Source: an uncultured Anaerococcus sp.
GTDB lineage: Bacteria > Bacillota > Clostridia > Tissierellales > Peptoniphilaceae
Reading direction: 5' to 3'
Length of the DNA stretch: 5,151 nucleotides
Assembly: GCA_902465755.1 (NCBI GenBank)
Contig: CABQOK010000107.1
Location: forward strand, 1-5,151
The notes beneath the pieces are model-generated. The model was not told the origin of the DNA, searched no databases, and was given only the letters and a program-made list of their open reading frames with translations. Numbering within the stretch: the first letter of the stretch is position 1; every line of letters begins with the position of its first letter. The position numbers were made by a program, and so were the translations under genes. Shown one piece after another: positions 1 through 5,151 of this stretch.

Positions 1-1383
1 CTCAAAATCTTTTACAACTATGCCATAAGTCTCGATAGCGACATTAGAAGGGATGAAATTATCGACAATCTTAAGCTTATAGGTCCTATCAGCAATTTCA
101 ATTTTATCTTTATCTAACATAAATTTCTGATTAGCTGTAAGGAGGATTTCATCATCAGCTAATTTATAATCTTTTCCTACTCTTTTATTGTAGCCAGCTA
201 GGTCACAAGCCAGAAGAAAATATGGTTTATGCTTGCCATCTCCCATAAAGGTCTCAAACTTATCTCCTTCTACTTGGATACTAGTAAATAGCCCATAGGA
301 AATGAAGTCATTAGTAATTTTTCCACCCTTAGATGTTGTATCATAGACAATACTTCTAAGCTTATCTTTTTCTTCTTCTAGATTATCCTTATCGATTGCT
401 ACTTGACTATCCAGATTGTAATCTCTTGGAACAACATTTTTAGCAGAATATTCTATCCTGTCATAGATAGATAAGGAAGCGGATAGGGCGATGATTACAC
501 CAACGCTCATTATAGAAATACTAGCAAGGGATAGGGCATTTGACTTAATTCTATACAAAAGTCCAGATATGGCTAAGAACCTTTCTTTCTTATAGTAGGA
601 CTTCTTTTCTTTCTGTCTTTTCAGATAAATCACAGAAAATGACATAAACAGAATATATGTCGCAAGCATTACTAAAAGACTTGCTAGGAAGAAATATCCA
701 AGACTTGCAAGGATTCCTTGTGTCCTTATGGCTATATAGTAGCCAAGTATAAGCAAAATAAATCCTAGAATCATCAAAATATATCTTGATTTAGGCTCTC
801 CCTCCCCGCTTTTTTGATCAGCCAAAAGCTCTACTGGAGTAGAATTATTAATCTTTAGACTTGTTGCAAATAAACTTGTTAGAAGAGCTAGGGTAAGAAG
901 AATGACAGTTTCTGTCATAGCTTTTATTGAAAAAGGATAATCCATCAGTCCTCCCGCCAGATCTTTCATTAGTTTATTTAAGGCAAGAAAGGTTAGCTTA
1001 CCAAATATATATCCTCCAACAAGACCTATCACTCCTATTATTAAAAAAGCAATTAATAACTCTAAGATAATAATTTTTCTTATATGTCTTTTCTCAAGTC
1101 CTAAGATCCCATAAAGGGCAAATTCCTTATTTCTCCTCTTGTTTAGGAAATTCGTACTATATAAAAAGAATATAAAAGTTAGTATTCCAATAATAACAAT
1201 TCCTATATTAATTATCTTAGGAAGTGATGCGTGTCTTTCTCTTACATAAGTGTTAGCAGAAAGACTTGCCATAATATTAAACACCATAAGCATTATCCCT
1301 GATGATAGGATAAAGGGAAGATAGACTAATCTATGGGCCCTAATATTTTTTAGGGCAAATTTGTGGGCGATTTTGTTATTCAT
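1..1383 (-). CDS. BceB-like ABC transporter permease (FtsX family), N-terminal 461 residues, truncated by the window edge
   Basis: This is the membrane subunit of a peptide-antibiotic detoxification transporter. Reading from ATG at 1383-1381, the frame stays open for exactly 461 codons to position 1, so the C-terminus lies outside the window (family members are roughly 620-680 residues). Seven hydrophobic segments are visible at about residues 20-41, 58-77, 102-124, 158-178, 203-220, 226-254 and 282-303. From about residue 305 a polar, membrane-free stretch begins. This matches the large extracellular domain that BceB proteins carry between TM7 and TM8. Residues 181-201 hold the family-typical cytoplasmic motif TPVELL...GEGEPKSRY. 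The start overlaps the ATPase stop by one base (TAATG), with the ribosome site AAGGGG at 1398-1393, so the two subunits are probably translationally coupled. In the family the permease also acts as the signal sensor for its partner kinase. The substrate (bacitracin, lantibiotic, defensin-like peptide) cannot be read from sequence. Confidence 0.93.
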   Translation of the reverse strand, partial: MNNKIAHKFALKNIRAHRLVYLPFILSSGIMLMVFNIMASLSANTYVRERHASLPKIINIGIVIIGILTFIFFLYSTNFLNKRRNKEFALYGILGLEKRHIRKIIILELLIAFLIIGVIGLVGGYIFGKLTFLALNKLMKDLAGGLMDYPFSIKAMTETVILLTLALLTSLFATSLKINNSTPVELLADQKSGEGEPKSRYILMILGFILLILGYYIAIRTQGILASLGYFFLASLLVMLATYILFMSFSVIYLKRQKEKKSYYKKERFLAISGLLYRIKSNALSLASISIMSVGVIIALSASLSIYDRIEYSAKNVVPRDYNLDSQVAIDKDNLEEEKDKLRSIVYDTTSKGGKITNDFISYGLFTSIQVEGDKFETFMGDGKHKPYFLLACDLAGYNKRVGKDYKLADDEILLTANQKFMLDKDKIEIADRTYKLKIVDNFIPSNVAIETYGIVVKDFE

Positions 1384-2138
1384 TATAGCTCACCCCTTGA
1401 TAGCATGATCTGTGATTTGTTGATTCTTTCCATAAAGTCGCTTCGACTTTCCCCTTCTCCCTTGTAGATTTCATGAAAGACTACTCCATCCTTAATGAAA
1501 AGCACTCTCTTCGCGAAAGAAGCTGCATTTAGGGAGTGGGTTACCATAAGGACAGTTTGTCCCATTTCATTTACCCTGGTAAATAAATCTAGGATCATAT
1601 TTGAAGAGTTTGAATCAAGAGCTCCCGTTGGCTCATCAGCTAGAAGGAGTGTTGGCTTTGTGATTAGGGCCCTGGCTATGGCCACCCTTTGCTTTTGCCC
1701 ACCTGAAACTTGGTAAGGGTATTTGTCTAGGATTTCTTCTATACCAAGTTTTCCCTTAATCTCTTCTAGTCTTTTATTCATCACCTCTTCCGTCTCATCC
1801 GATAAGACAAGGGGCAAATAGATATTATCCTTATTTGTAAATTGGTCTAAGAGGTTGAAGTCTTGGAAGACAAAGCCCATTTCCTTTCTTCTAAAAGATG
1901 CAAGCTCGCTATCCTTAAGCCTTGTCATATCCTTGCCATTTAGACTAATATTTCCAAAAGATGGCCTATCGAGGCTAGCTATAATATTTAAAAGAGTAGT
2001 CTTACCGGCTCCCGACTCTCCCATTATGGAAATGAACTCGCCCTCTTCTACCGATAAGTTCACATCTCTTAGGGCTTCAGTCTTTATGTTCTTACTTTCA
2101 TAAATGCGTTTAATATTTTTTAATTCTAATATTGGCAT
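1383..2138 (-). CDS. BceA-like ABC transporter ATP-binding protein
   Basis: This is the cytoplasmic ATPase that powers the adjacent permease. The 251 residues contain a complete nucleotide-binding domain: Walker A GESGAGKT at 40-47, Q-loop Gln92 in FQDFNLL, signature VSGGQ at 144-148, Walker B LLLADE at 164-169 with the catalytic Glu169, D-loop ALDS at 173-176 and switch His201. No key residue is missing. The length and the FQDFNLL/TGALDS wording fit the MacB/LolD/BceA branch of exporters that pair with FtsX-type permeases. A strong ribosome site AAGGAGG at 2150-2144 lies 5 bases before the ATG, which fixes the start. The gene follows the kinase after an 83-base gap that contains its own promoter, and it overlaps the permease by one base. 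Its position beside a BceRS-type two-component system supports a BceA role rather than lipoprotein release. The C-terminal 30 residues beyond the core are charged and unassigned. Confidence 0.95.
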   Translation of the reverse strand: MPILELKNIKRIYESKNIKTEALRDVNLSVEEGEFISIMGESGAGKTTLLNIIASLDRPSFGNISLNGKDMTRLKDSELASFRRKEMGFVFQDFNLLDQFTNKDNIYLPLVLSDETEEVMNKRLEEIKGKLGIEEILDKYPYQVSGGQKQRVAIARALITKPTLLLADEPTGALDSNSSNMILDLFTRVNEMGQTVLMVTHSLNAASFAKRVLFIKDGVVFHEIYKGEGESRSDFMERINKSQIMLSRGEL

Positions 2139-2200
2139 ATTCGCCTCCTTTTCTATACTTATATTATAGAATATATAAATATTTCTAGCATTTATCTAAT
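2139..2200 (-). promoter_or_regulatory. Promoter and ribosome site of the ATPase-permease pair
   Basis: On the minus strand a perfect -10 box TATAAT lies at 2168-2163, placing a transcript start near 2156 and leaving a leader of about 18 bases with the ribosome site AAGGAGG at 2150-2144. The sequence 17 bases upstream of the -10 (2191-2186, ATGCTA) is a poor -35 box, which is what one expects of a promoter that needs an activator. The candidate regulator sites lie immediately upstream. Position and boxes are seen directly; activation is inferred. Confidence 0.6.
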
Positions 2201-2201
2201 A

Positions 2202-2210
2202 TTACAAGAT
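2202..2210. promoter_or_regulatory. Candidate secondary regulator half-site TTACAAGAT
   Basis: The TTACAA half-site is in register 20 bases from the TTACAA of the palindrome at 2221-2236, centred roughly 50 bases before the predicted transcript start. It is embedded in an imperfect palindrome at 2194-2210 (ATCTAATATTACAAGAT, 6 of 8 pairs). The same nine bases recur at 5033-5041, upstream of the whole operon. BceR-type promoters in Bacillus have been described with a main and a secondary binding site, which this arrangement resembles. Confidence 0.35.
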
Positions 2211-2220
2211 GACTCCTAAA

Positions 2221-2236
2221 CTTACAATTTTGTAAG
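2221..2236. promoter_or_regulatory. Candidate response-regulator operator: perfect palindrome CTTACAATTTTGTAAG
   Basis: Two perfect 7-base arms (CTTACAA / TTGTAAG) surround a TT centre. It can also be read as TTACA-N4-TGTAA. The centre ACAATTTTGT differs at one base from the ACAAATTTGT palindrome that I recall as the GraR site of staphylococci; GraR is a member of the same regulator group. The palindrome sits over the last four codons and the stop codon of the kinase, about 72 bases upstream of the predicted transcript start of the transporter genes. It has no T-run and little GC, so it is not a terminator. A related half-site, TTACAAGAT (2202-2210), lies 20 bases away, about two helical turns, and may be a secondary site. 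Binding by the regulator encoded here is inferred. Confidence 0.55.
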
Positions 2237-3133
2237 ATTGGCTGGAAAAATTATTAAAAATTCGCTTCCTTGACCTAACTTAGACTTAACTTCTACCCTA
2301 AGCTTTAAAATCTTAGAAATCTCCCTTACCAAAAATAAGCCCAGTCCACTTGATTTGTGATTGACCCTGCCGTTAAATCCCGAATATCCCCTATCGAATA
2401 TTTTGACCAAGTCTTCATCTCTGATTCCTATACCTGTATCCATAATTGAAAGAGTATTTTTATCCTTATCAAAGGAAATTGTAATCTTACCTCGCTCAGT
2501 ATATTTTAAGGCGTTAGACATGATTTGTTCAATCATTATACTAAGAAGTTTAGAATCTGTGAGGACTTCGACCTTGCTATCTTCATAAGCGAGAGATATA
2601 TTCTTGTTTATAAAAATCAAAGAATATTTTTTAAGAAGGGTCTTGATAAGTCTATCTAAATCGACCCTTTCTATATCCATATCTGTTGCCCTATCTGTAA
2701 GCTTGATATAGTTAATCGCCATATTTGTGTATTCTTCTATATAGAACATCTCTTCTTTTAGCTTTTTAGCATCAGAATCAGACTTTTTGTTTAATATTAA
2801 GTTGGCAACGGTTATCGGTGTTTTAATCTGATGGGTCCATAGGAGAAAATACTCTTCCAAGTCTTTCTTTTCGTTAATATAAGTACTTCTTAATCTCTTA
2901 TTCTCATCCAATAAGTTTTCGTATTTTTCCCTAAAAGAATCTTCCTTTCTAAATTTTGAATATTTAATAGATAAATATATTAGCAAGAAAAATCCTAAAA
3001 TTTCAAATCCCAAGAGAAATTTGTCTAAAGGAAATTCCGATAGAATGAATATAACAAAGAAACTAAGGGCAAATAAAAAGAACAATCCGATTATGTGGTT
3101 TTGACTTTTTAAAAAATCTCTTATTTTACCCAT
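2222..3133 (-). CDS. Intramembrane-sensing histidine kinase (BceS-like)
   Basis: This is the membrane-bound sensor kinase that phosphorylates the neighbouring response regulator. The 303 residues begin with two membrane helices at about 13-32 and 39-56, separated by only about six residues, so there is no extracytoplasmic sensor domain. That is the hallmark of intramembrane-sensing kinases. The dimerisation/phosphoacceptor helix carries HQIKTPI at 101-107, with His101 as the phosphorylation site. The ATPase domain has an N-box with Asn207 (EQIMSNALKYT), G1 DTGIGI at 232-237, an F-box-like IFDRGYSG at 245-252 and G2 GLGLFLV at 263-269. All catalytic motifs are intact. The start overlaps the regulator's end by 8 bases, with GAGG in the ribosome position (spacing 6). 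In BceS-type systems the kinase cannot detect the peptide by itself and relies on the partner permease, which is encoded immediately downstream here. Confidence 0.94.
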   Translation of the reverse strand: MGKIRDFLKSQNHIIGLFFLFALSFFVIFILSEFPLDKFLLGFEILGFFLLIYLSIKYSKFRKEDSFREKYENLLDENKRLRSTYINEKKDLEEYFLLWTHQIKTPITVANLILNKKSDSDAKKLKEEMFYIEEYTNMAINYIKLTDRATDMDIERVDLDRLIKTLLKKYSLIFINKNISLAYEDSKVEVLTDSKLLSIMIEQIMSNALKYTERGKITISFDKDKNTLSIMDTGIGIRDEDLVKIFDRGYSGFNGRVNHKSSGLGLFLVREISKILKLRVEVKSKLGQGSEFLIIFPANLTKL

Positions 3134-3806
3134 TCTTTACCTCTAAGAAGTAACCCATTCCCTTTTTAGTTTGTATTAGACTCGCTTTGCCAATTTGTCT
3201 TAGCTTTTTCCTTAATCTCGTGATATTTACAGCAAGAGTATTATCGTCTATGAAATTCTCGTCTTGCCGGCATTTTTCTATAATATCTTCTCTCATCACT
3301 ATATCTCCCTTAGCTAAAAATAAACTTTCAAGAATCATAAGCTCAGTTCTTGTCAAAATGGCACTGGCTGTTCCAAAAGAGATTTTCGCCTGGGAAAGAT
3401 CGAGATATGTCTTATCGAATTCTAAAACACTTGAATCTATCTTATAATCATAAGATCTCCTAAGGACTGCCTGAATCTTTGCCCTAGTTACTGCGATATC
3501 AATTGGTTTTGTAATATAATCATCCGCTCCGAAATTCATAGCTTGTATTATATCCATAGACTCTGTGTGAGAGGATATAAAAATAATAGGGACTTTAGAC
3601 TTCTTCCTAATCTCTTGGGTCCAGTAAAATCCATTAAAAAAAGGAAGAGAAATATCCATAAGGATAAGATCAGGCTTTAGAGCTTCCACTTCCTCTACCA
3701 CCTTGGAGAAGTCCCTTATTTCATAGGTCTCGTAAGCCCATGCTCTAAGCTCTTCTGCTAAAAGCCTTGCTATATTTCTATCATCCTCAACTATTAATAT
3801 CTTCAT
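3126..3806 (-). CDS. OmpR-family response regulator (BceR-like), start at the internal ATG
   Basis: This is the DNA-binding output protein of the two-component system. From ATG at 3806-3804 it is 226 residues, the usual OmpR-family length. The receiver domain (1-118) has acidic Asp8/Asp9, phosphoacceptor Asp51 in LILMDISLP, Ser79, Tyr97 and Lys100. The FNGFYW stretch after the phosphoacceptor is typical of BceR-like regulators. The C-terminal winged helix spans about 128-223 and ends in the usual KKGMGYFLE hairpin. The frame is open further upstream to an ATG at 3872, but that would add 22 residues unlike any receiver N-terminus and overlap the HIRAN gene by 86 bases. The receiver fold begins exactly at MKILIVEDD, and AGGAAGGATGGAAG lies before the chosen start. 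The gene overlaps the HIRAN gene by 20 bases and the kinase by 8, implying coupled translation. Likely targets are the palindrome at 2221-2236 and possibly the half-sites at 5033-5072. Confidence 0.94.
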   Translation of the reverse strand: MKILIVEDDRNIARLLAEELRAWAYETYEIRDFSKVVEEVEALKPDLILMDISLPFFNGFYWTQEIRKKSKVPIIFISSHTESMDIIQAMNFGADDYITKPIDIAVTRAKIQAVLRRSYDYKIDSSVLEFDKTYLDLSQAKISFGTASAILTRTELMILESLFLAKGDIVMREDIIEKCRQDENFIDDNTLAVNITRLRKKLRQIGKASLIQTKKGMGYFLEVKNG

Positions 3807-4185
3807 ACTGCTTCCATCCTTCCTCAAGGAAAATTGAAATATCAATCTTGTACCATTTTCCCTTAAGCTCAATCTTTCTCACCCTAGCAAACAAAACCTT
3901 ACCGTGGTCGATTAACCTTGCAAAAATCACATTATCTTTTTGAGGAACATAGCCTAGCTTATGTCCATCTTTATTGATGATTTTAATAGCTTGGAGATCA
4001 TAATAATTATCTTCTTCCCTTTCAAATTCCAACCTATCTCCTATATTGAGTGTTTTTACTAATATATCAATATCTTCTATATAAGTCGTGCCTGCAATGA
4101 AGCTATCAAACAAAAATATTTCAAGCTTTCTCTTCTTGTTAGGTTTTTTCCTATGTTTTATAATTCTAAATTTATTATCAGTCAT
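3787..4185 (-). CDS. Stand-alone HIRAN-domain protein
   Basis: This small protein (132 residues) is one HIRAN domain with a basic N-terminal tail. After a lysine/arginine-rich segment (RKKPNKKRK, about 12-20), the HIRAN core runs from about 24 to 118. It contains the family's FIAGTTY (29-35), the central GDRLEFEREEDNYYDLQAI with its E-x-x-N-x-x-D pattern (about 49-67), LGYVP (77-81) and the closing D-H-G-K-V. In eukaryotic HLTF this domain binds single-stranded 3' DNA ends. Bacterial stand-alone versions are poorly characterised and may bind DNA or another ligand. The start is set by GGAGG at 4196-4192, six bases before the ATG, inside the 8-base overlap region with the upstream gene. The 3' end overlaps the response regulator by 20 bases. 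The basic tail is consistent with nucleic-acid contact, though that is inference. Why it is cotranscribed with an antibiotic-response two-component system is not evident. Confidence 0.88.
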   Translation of the reverse strand: MTDNKFRIIKHRKKPNKKRKLEIFLFDSFIAGTTYIEDIDILVKTLNIGDRLEFEREEDNYYDLQAIKIINKDGHKLGYVPQKDNVIFARLIDHGKVLFARVRKIELKGKWYKIDISIFLEEGWKQYEDINS

Positions 4186-4987
4186 TGTAGGCCTCCAAAA
4201 GTATCTTCAAATCTTCTTCAAGACTCCTTTTTGCATCTTTTAAAGAAGATATTCTTTTCTTAAGAACTTCCTTTTTATTCCTGTGCTCTTTTGAATCTAC
4301 AAGATACTTTTTTAAATTTATGGGATAGGTCATACTCATCTCATCCATAGCTTCCTTGATTGCTACTATTGCCGCTTCTAATCTAATCTTTTCGGCATAT
4401 AAGCTATCACTAGGCCAAAAATAGTAGTCATTATCGTAATTACCATCAACCATATCAGCAATCTCTAGTAAAAAGTCAGAATCATAATTGGTAAAAGCAG
4501 CAATGGCATCCTTATATAAGTCCCACTCTTCTAAGCTGATATTTGGATTTATCACTGGATTGATTTTTCCTATGATCTTAGTATAAGATTTTTCAGTCTG
4601 AAAAAATTTGTCAGACGAAACATCTAAAGTTTCAATTGATTTGCGAGAATTATTAATCAATGTAAGTTTGTCCCTAAGATTCTTCTCAACTTTAGTGAAC
4701 TTAGAAGAAACGATATTGGATATGTAATAAAAATCGACAGGCTCATCTCTTCTTATAAAGGATTCTACAAGACTTTTTTCTTCTTTTAACTTCTTTACTG
4801 TAAGATTTAGATTCATTGCCTTATACTCCATCATGCCAAATTCTTCATTATATTTTGCCTCAATCCTAATGGCCTCATGGGCGATGAGATCATCATGGCA
4901 AAAGGCAAGTCTAATAATCTCTTCTCGTAGAGCTTTTACTTCTTCTTTTAATTTTTCTACATTTGGAAAATCTATAATCTTTGCCAT
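4178..4987 (-). CDS. Charged helical protein with a degenerate J-domain-like core, function unknown
   Basis: This 269-residue soluble protein has no signal peptide or membrane segment. Residues 8-30 and 60-75 look coiled-coil (EKLKEEVKALREEII, VKKLKEEK), as does the C-terminal 235-265 (KKRISSLKDAKRSLEEDLK). The middle (131-182) reads TEKSYTKIIGKINPVINPN followed by LEEWDLYKDAIAAF and ends LLEIADMVDG. It resembles the J-like core of Bacillota proteins that I recall as carrying Y-x-K-I-V-K-x-LHPDLNP and then an L-F/W-x-x-A-x-A helix. Here the HPD triad that activates Hsp70 is replaced by NPV (143-145), so Hsp70 stimulation is unlikely. The MAKIIDFPNVEKLKEEV opening also fits that group. The ribosome site AGGAG at 4998-4994 supports the start. 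It overlaps the HIRAN gene by 8 bases and heads the operon. The coding call is firm; the family link is from memory and moderate. Confidence 0.82.
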   Translation of the reverse strand: MAKIIDFPNVEKLKEEVKALREEIIRLAFCHDDLIAHEAIRIEAKYNEEFGMMEYKAMNLNLTVKKLKEEKSLVESFIRRDEPVDFYYISNIVSSKFTKVEKNLRDKLTLINNSRKSIETLDVSSDKFFQTEKSYTKIIGKINPVINPNISLEEWDLYKDAIAAFTNYDSDFLLEIADMVDGNYDNDYYFWPSDSLYAEKIRLEAAIVAIKEAMDEMSMTYPINLKKYLVDSKEHRNKKEVLKKRISSLKDAKRSLEEDLKILLEAYND

Positions 4988-5073
4988 ACTACTCTCCTAT
5001 ATTAGTTATAGTTTATATTAATGGAGATATTTTTACAAGATTTAATTTTTTACAATAATTTAGAAAATTACAG
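4988..5073 (-). promoter_or_regulatory. Leader and possible promoter of the six-gene operon, with three TGTAA half-sites
   Basis: The ribosome site AGGAG (4998-4994) lies 6 bases before the ATG. A -10-like TATAAA is at 5017-5012. The element upstream is either TTGTAA at 5038-5033 (15-base spacing) or TCTTGT at 5040-5035 (17-base spacing); neither is convincing. On the plus strand TTACA occurs at 5033-5037, 5050-5054 and 5068-5072, spaced 17 and 18 bases. The first is part of TTACAAGAT, identical to 2202-2210 near the transporter promoter, which hints that the operon's own regulator may act here. AT-rich background makes single pentamers weak evidence. Confidence 0.35.
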
Positions 5074-5107
5074 TAAACTATGTGAATTTATAAAAAAGAC
5101 CGCTCAA

Positions 5108-5151
5108 GCTAAAAGCAAAGATAAGATTAATCCTTGCTTAAAGTTTTTAGC
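5108..5151. repeat. Interrupted inverted repeat (hairpin) at the window edge
   Basis: An inner 10-base-pair stem, AAGCAAAGAT (5113-5122) with ATCCTTGCTT (5130-5139), encloses a 7-base loop and contains one mismatch (A/C on the plus strand, a G-U wobble in minus-strand RNA). Outer arms GCTAAAA (5108-5114) and TTTTAGC (5145-5151) are separated from the inner stem on one side by a short bulge. A T-run follows on the minus strand at 5097-5092. It may be the weak terminator of an upstream gene outside the window or a leader structure; the truncation at 5151 prevents a decision. Confidence 0.3.

Noticed and set aside
1495..2103. Plus-strand open frames opposite the ATPase gene
   Set aside because: They mirror a fully motif-supported ATPase on the minus strand and show no recognisable domain of their own.
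2167..2187. AT-only inverted repeat (TAGAATAT / ATATTTCTA) between the -35 and -10 regions
   Set aside because: It needs a bulge, consists almost entirely of A and T, and such repeats are common by chance in this composition.
2221..2236. Palindrome at the kinase stop as a transcription terminator
   Set aside because: The stem is short and AT-rich with no following T-run on either strand, so an operator reading fits better.
2361..3447. Plus-strand open frames opposite the kinase and regulator genes
   Set aside because: Antisense shadows of two genes with intact catalytic motifs; no domain similarity seen.
3807..3872. N-terminal extension of the response regulator to the ATG at 3872
   Set aside because: The extra 22 residues do not resemble a receiver domain, overlap the HIRAN gene by 86 bases, and the family start motif with a ribosome site lies at 3806.
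4833..5021. Plus-strand 62-residue open frame overlapping the start of the first operon gene
   Set aside because: It is antisense to the well-supported coding start and ribosome site, and its sequence looks like the complement of a coiled coil.
5104..5151. Possible C-terminal tail of an upstream minus-strand gene (15 codons, hydrophobic, ending TGA)
   Set aside because: Fifteen open codons at the window edge occur easily by chance, and the same bases form the inverted repeat; cannot be supported.
1..5151. Mobile elements, CRISPR repeats, tRNA or rRNA genes
   Set aside because: No transposase-like frames, spaced direct repeats, tRNA arms or rRNA-like segments were seen; the minus strand is almost wholly filled by six coherent genes.

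Overview
The window is AT-rich, low-GC DNA. All six supported genes lie on the minus strand and read from the high-coordinate end toward position 1. Strong GGAGG-type ribosome sites, tight gene overlaps, frequent AGA/AGG/ATA codons and a BceRS-BceAB type peptide-antibiotic module point to a Bacillota (Firmicutes). An anaerobic coccus or clostridial relative (for example the Anaerococcus/Peptoniphilus group) is a plausible guess, but that genus-level placement is an impression only.

In transcription order the layout is as follows. (1) At 5151-4988 there is a leader with a hairpin, three TTACA/TGTAA half-sites and a weak promoter. (2) At 4987-4178 is a 269-residue charged, partly coiled-coil protein whose middle resembles a J-domain core that has lost its HPD tripeptide. 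(3) At 4185-3787 is a 132-residue stand-alone HIRAN-domain protein. (4) At 3806-3126 is an OmpR-type response regulator of the BceR kind. (5) At 3133-2222 is an intramembrane-sensing histidine kinase of the BceS kind. (6) At 2221-2139 is a short gap with a second promoter and a palindrome overlapping the kinase stop codon. (7) At 2138-1383 is a BceA-like ABC ATPase. (8) From 1383 to the window edge is a BceB-like permease, cut off after residue 461.

The first four genes overlap one another by 8, 20 and 8 bases, so they are almost certainly one transcript. The ATPase and permease overlap by one base (TAATG) and have their own promoter. The regulatory logic expected from the family is that the permease's large extracellular domain and the kinase sense a cell-wall-active peptide together. 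The kinase then phosphorylates the regulator, and the regulator switches on the transporter promoter. The palindrome CTTACAATTTTGTAAG at 2221-2236 is a strong candidate operator, and a related half-site (TTACAAGAT) is present both there and upstream of the whole operon.

The least explained part is the HIRAN plus degenerate-J-like pair built into the front of an otherwise classical peptide-detoxification operon. No RNA genes, CRISPR arrays, insertion sequences or other mobile elements were seen.
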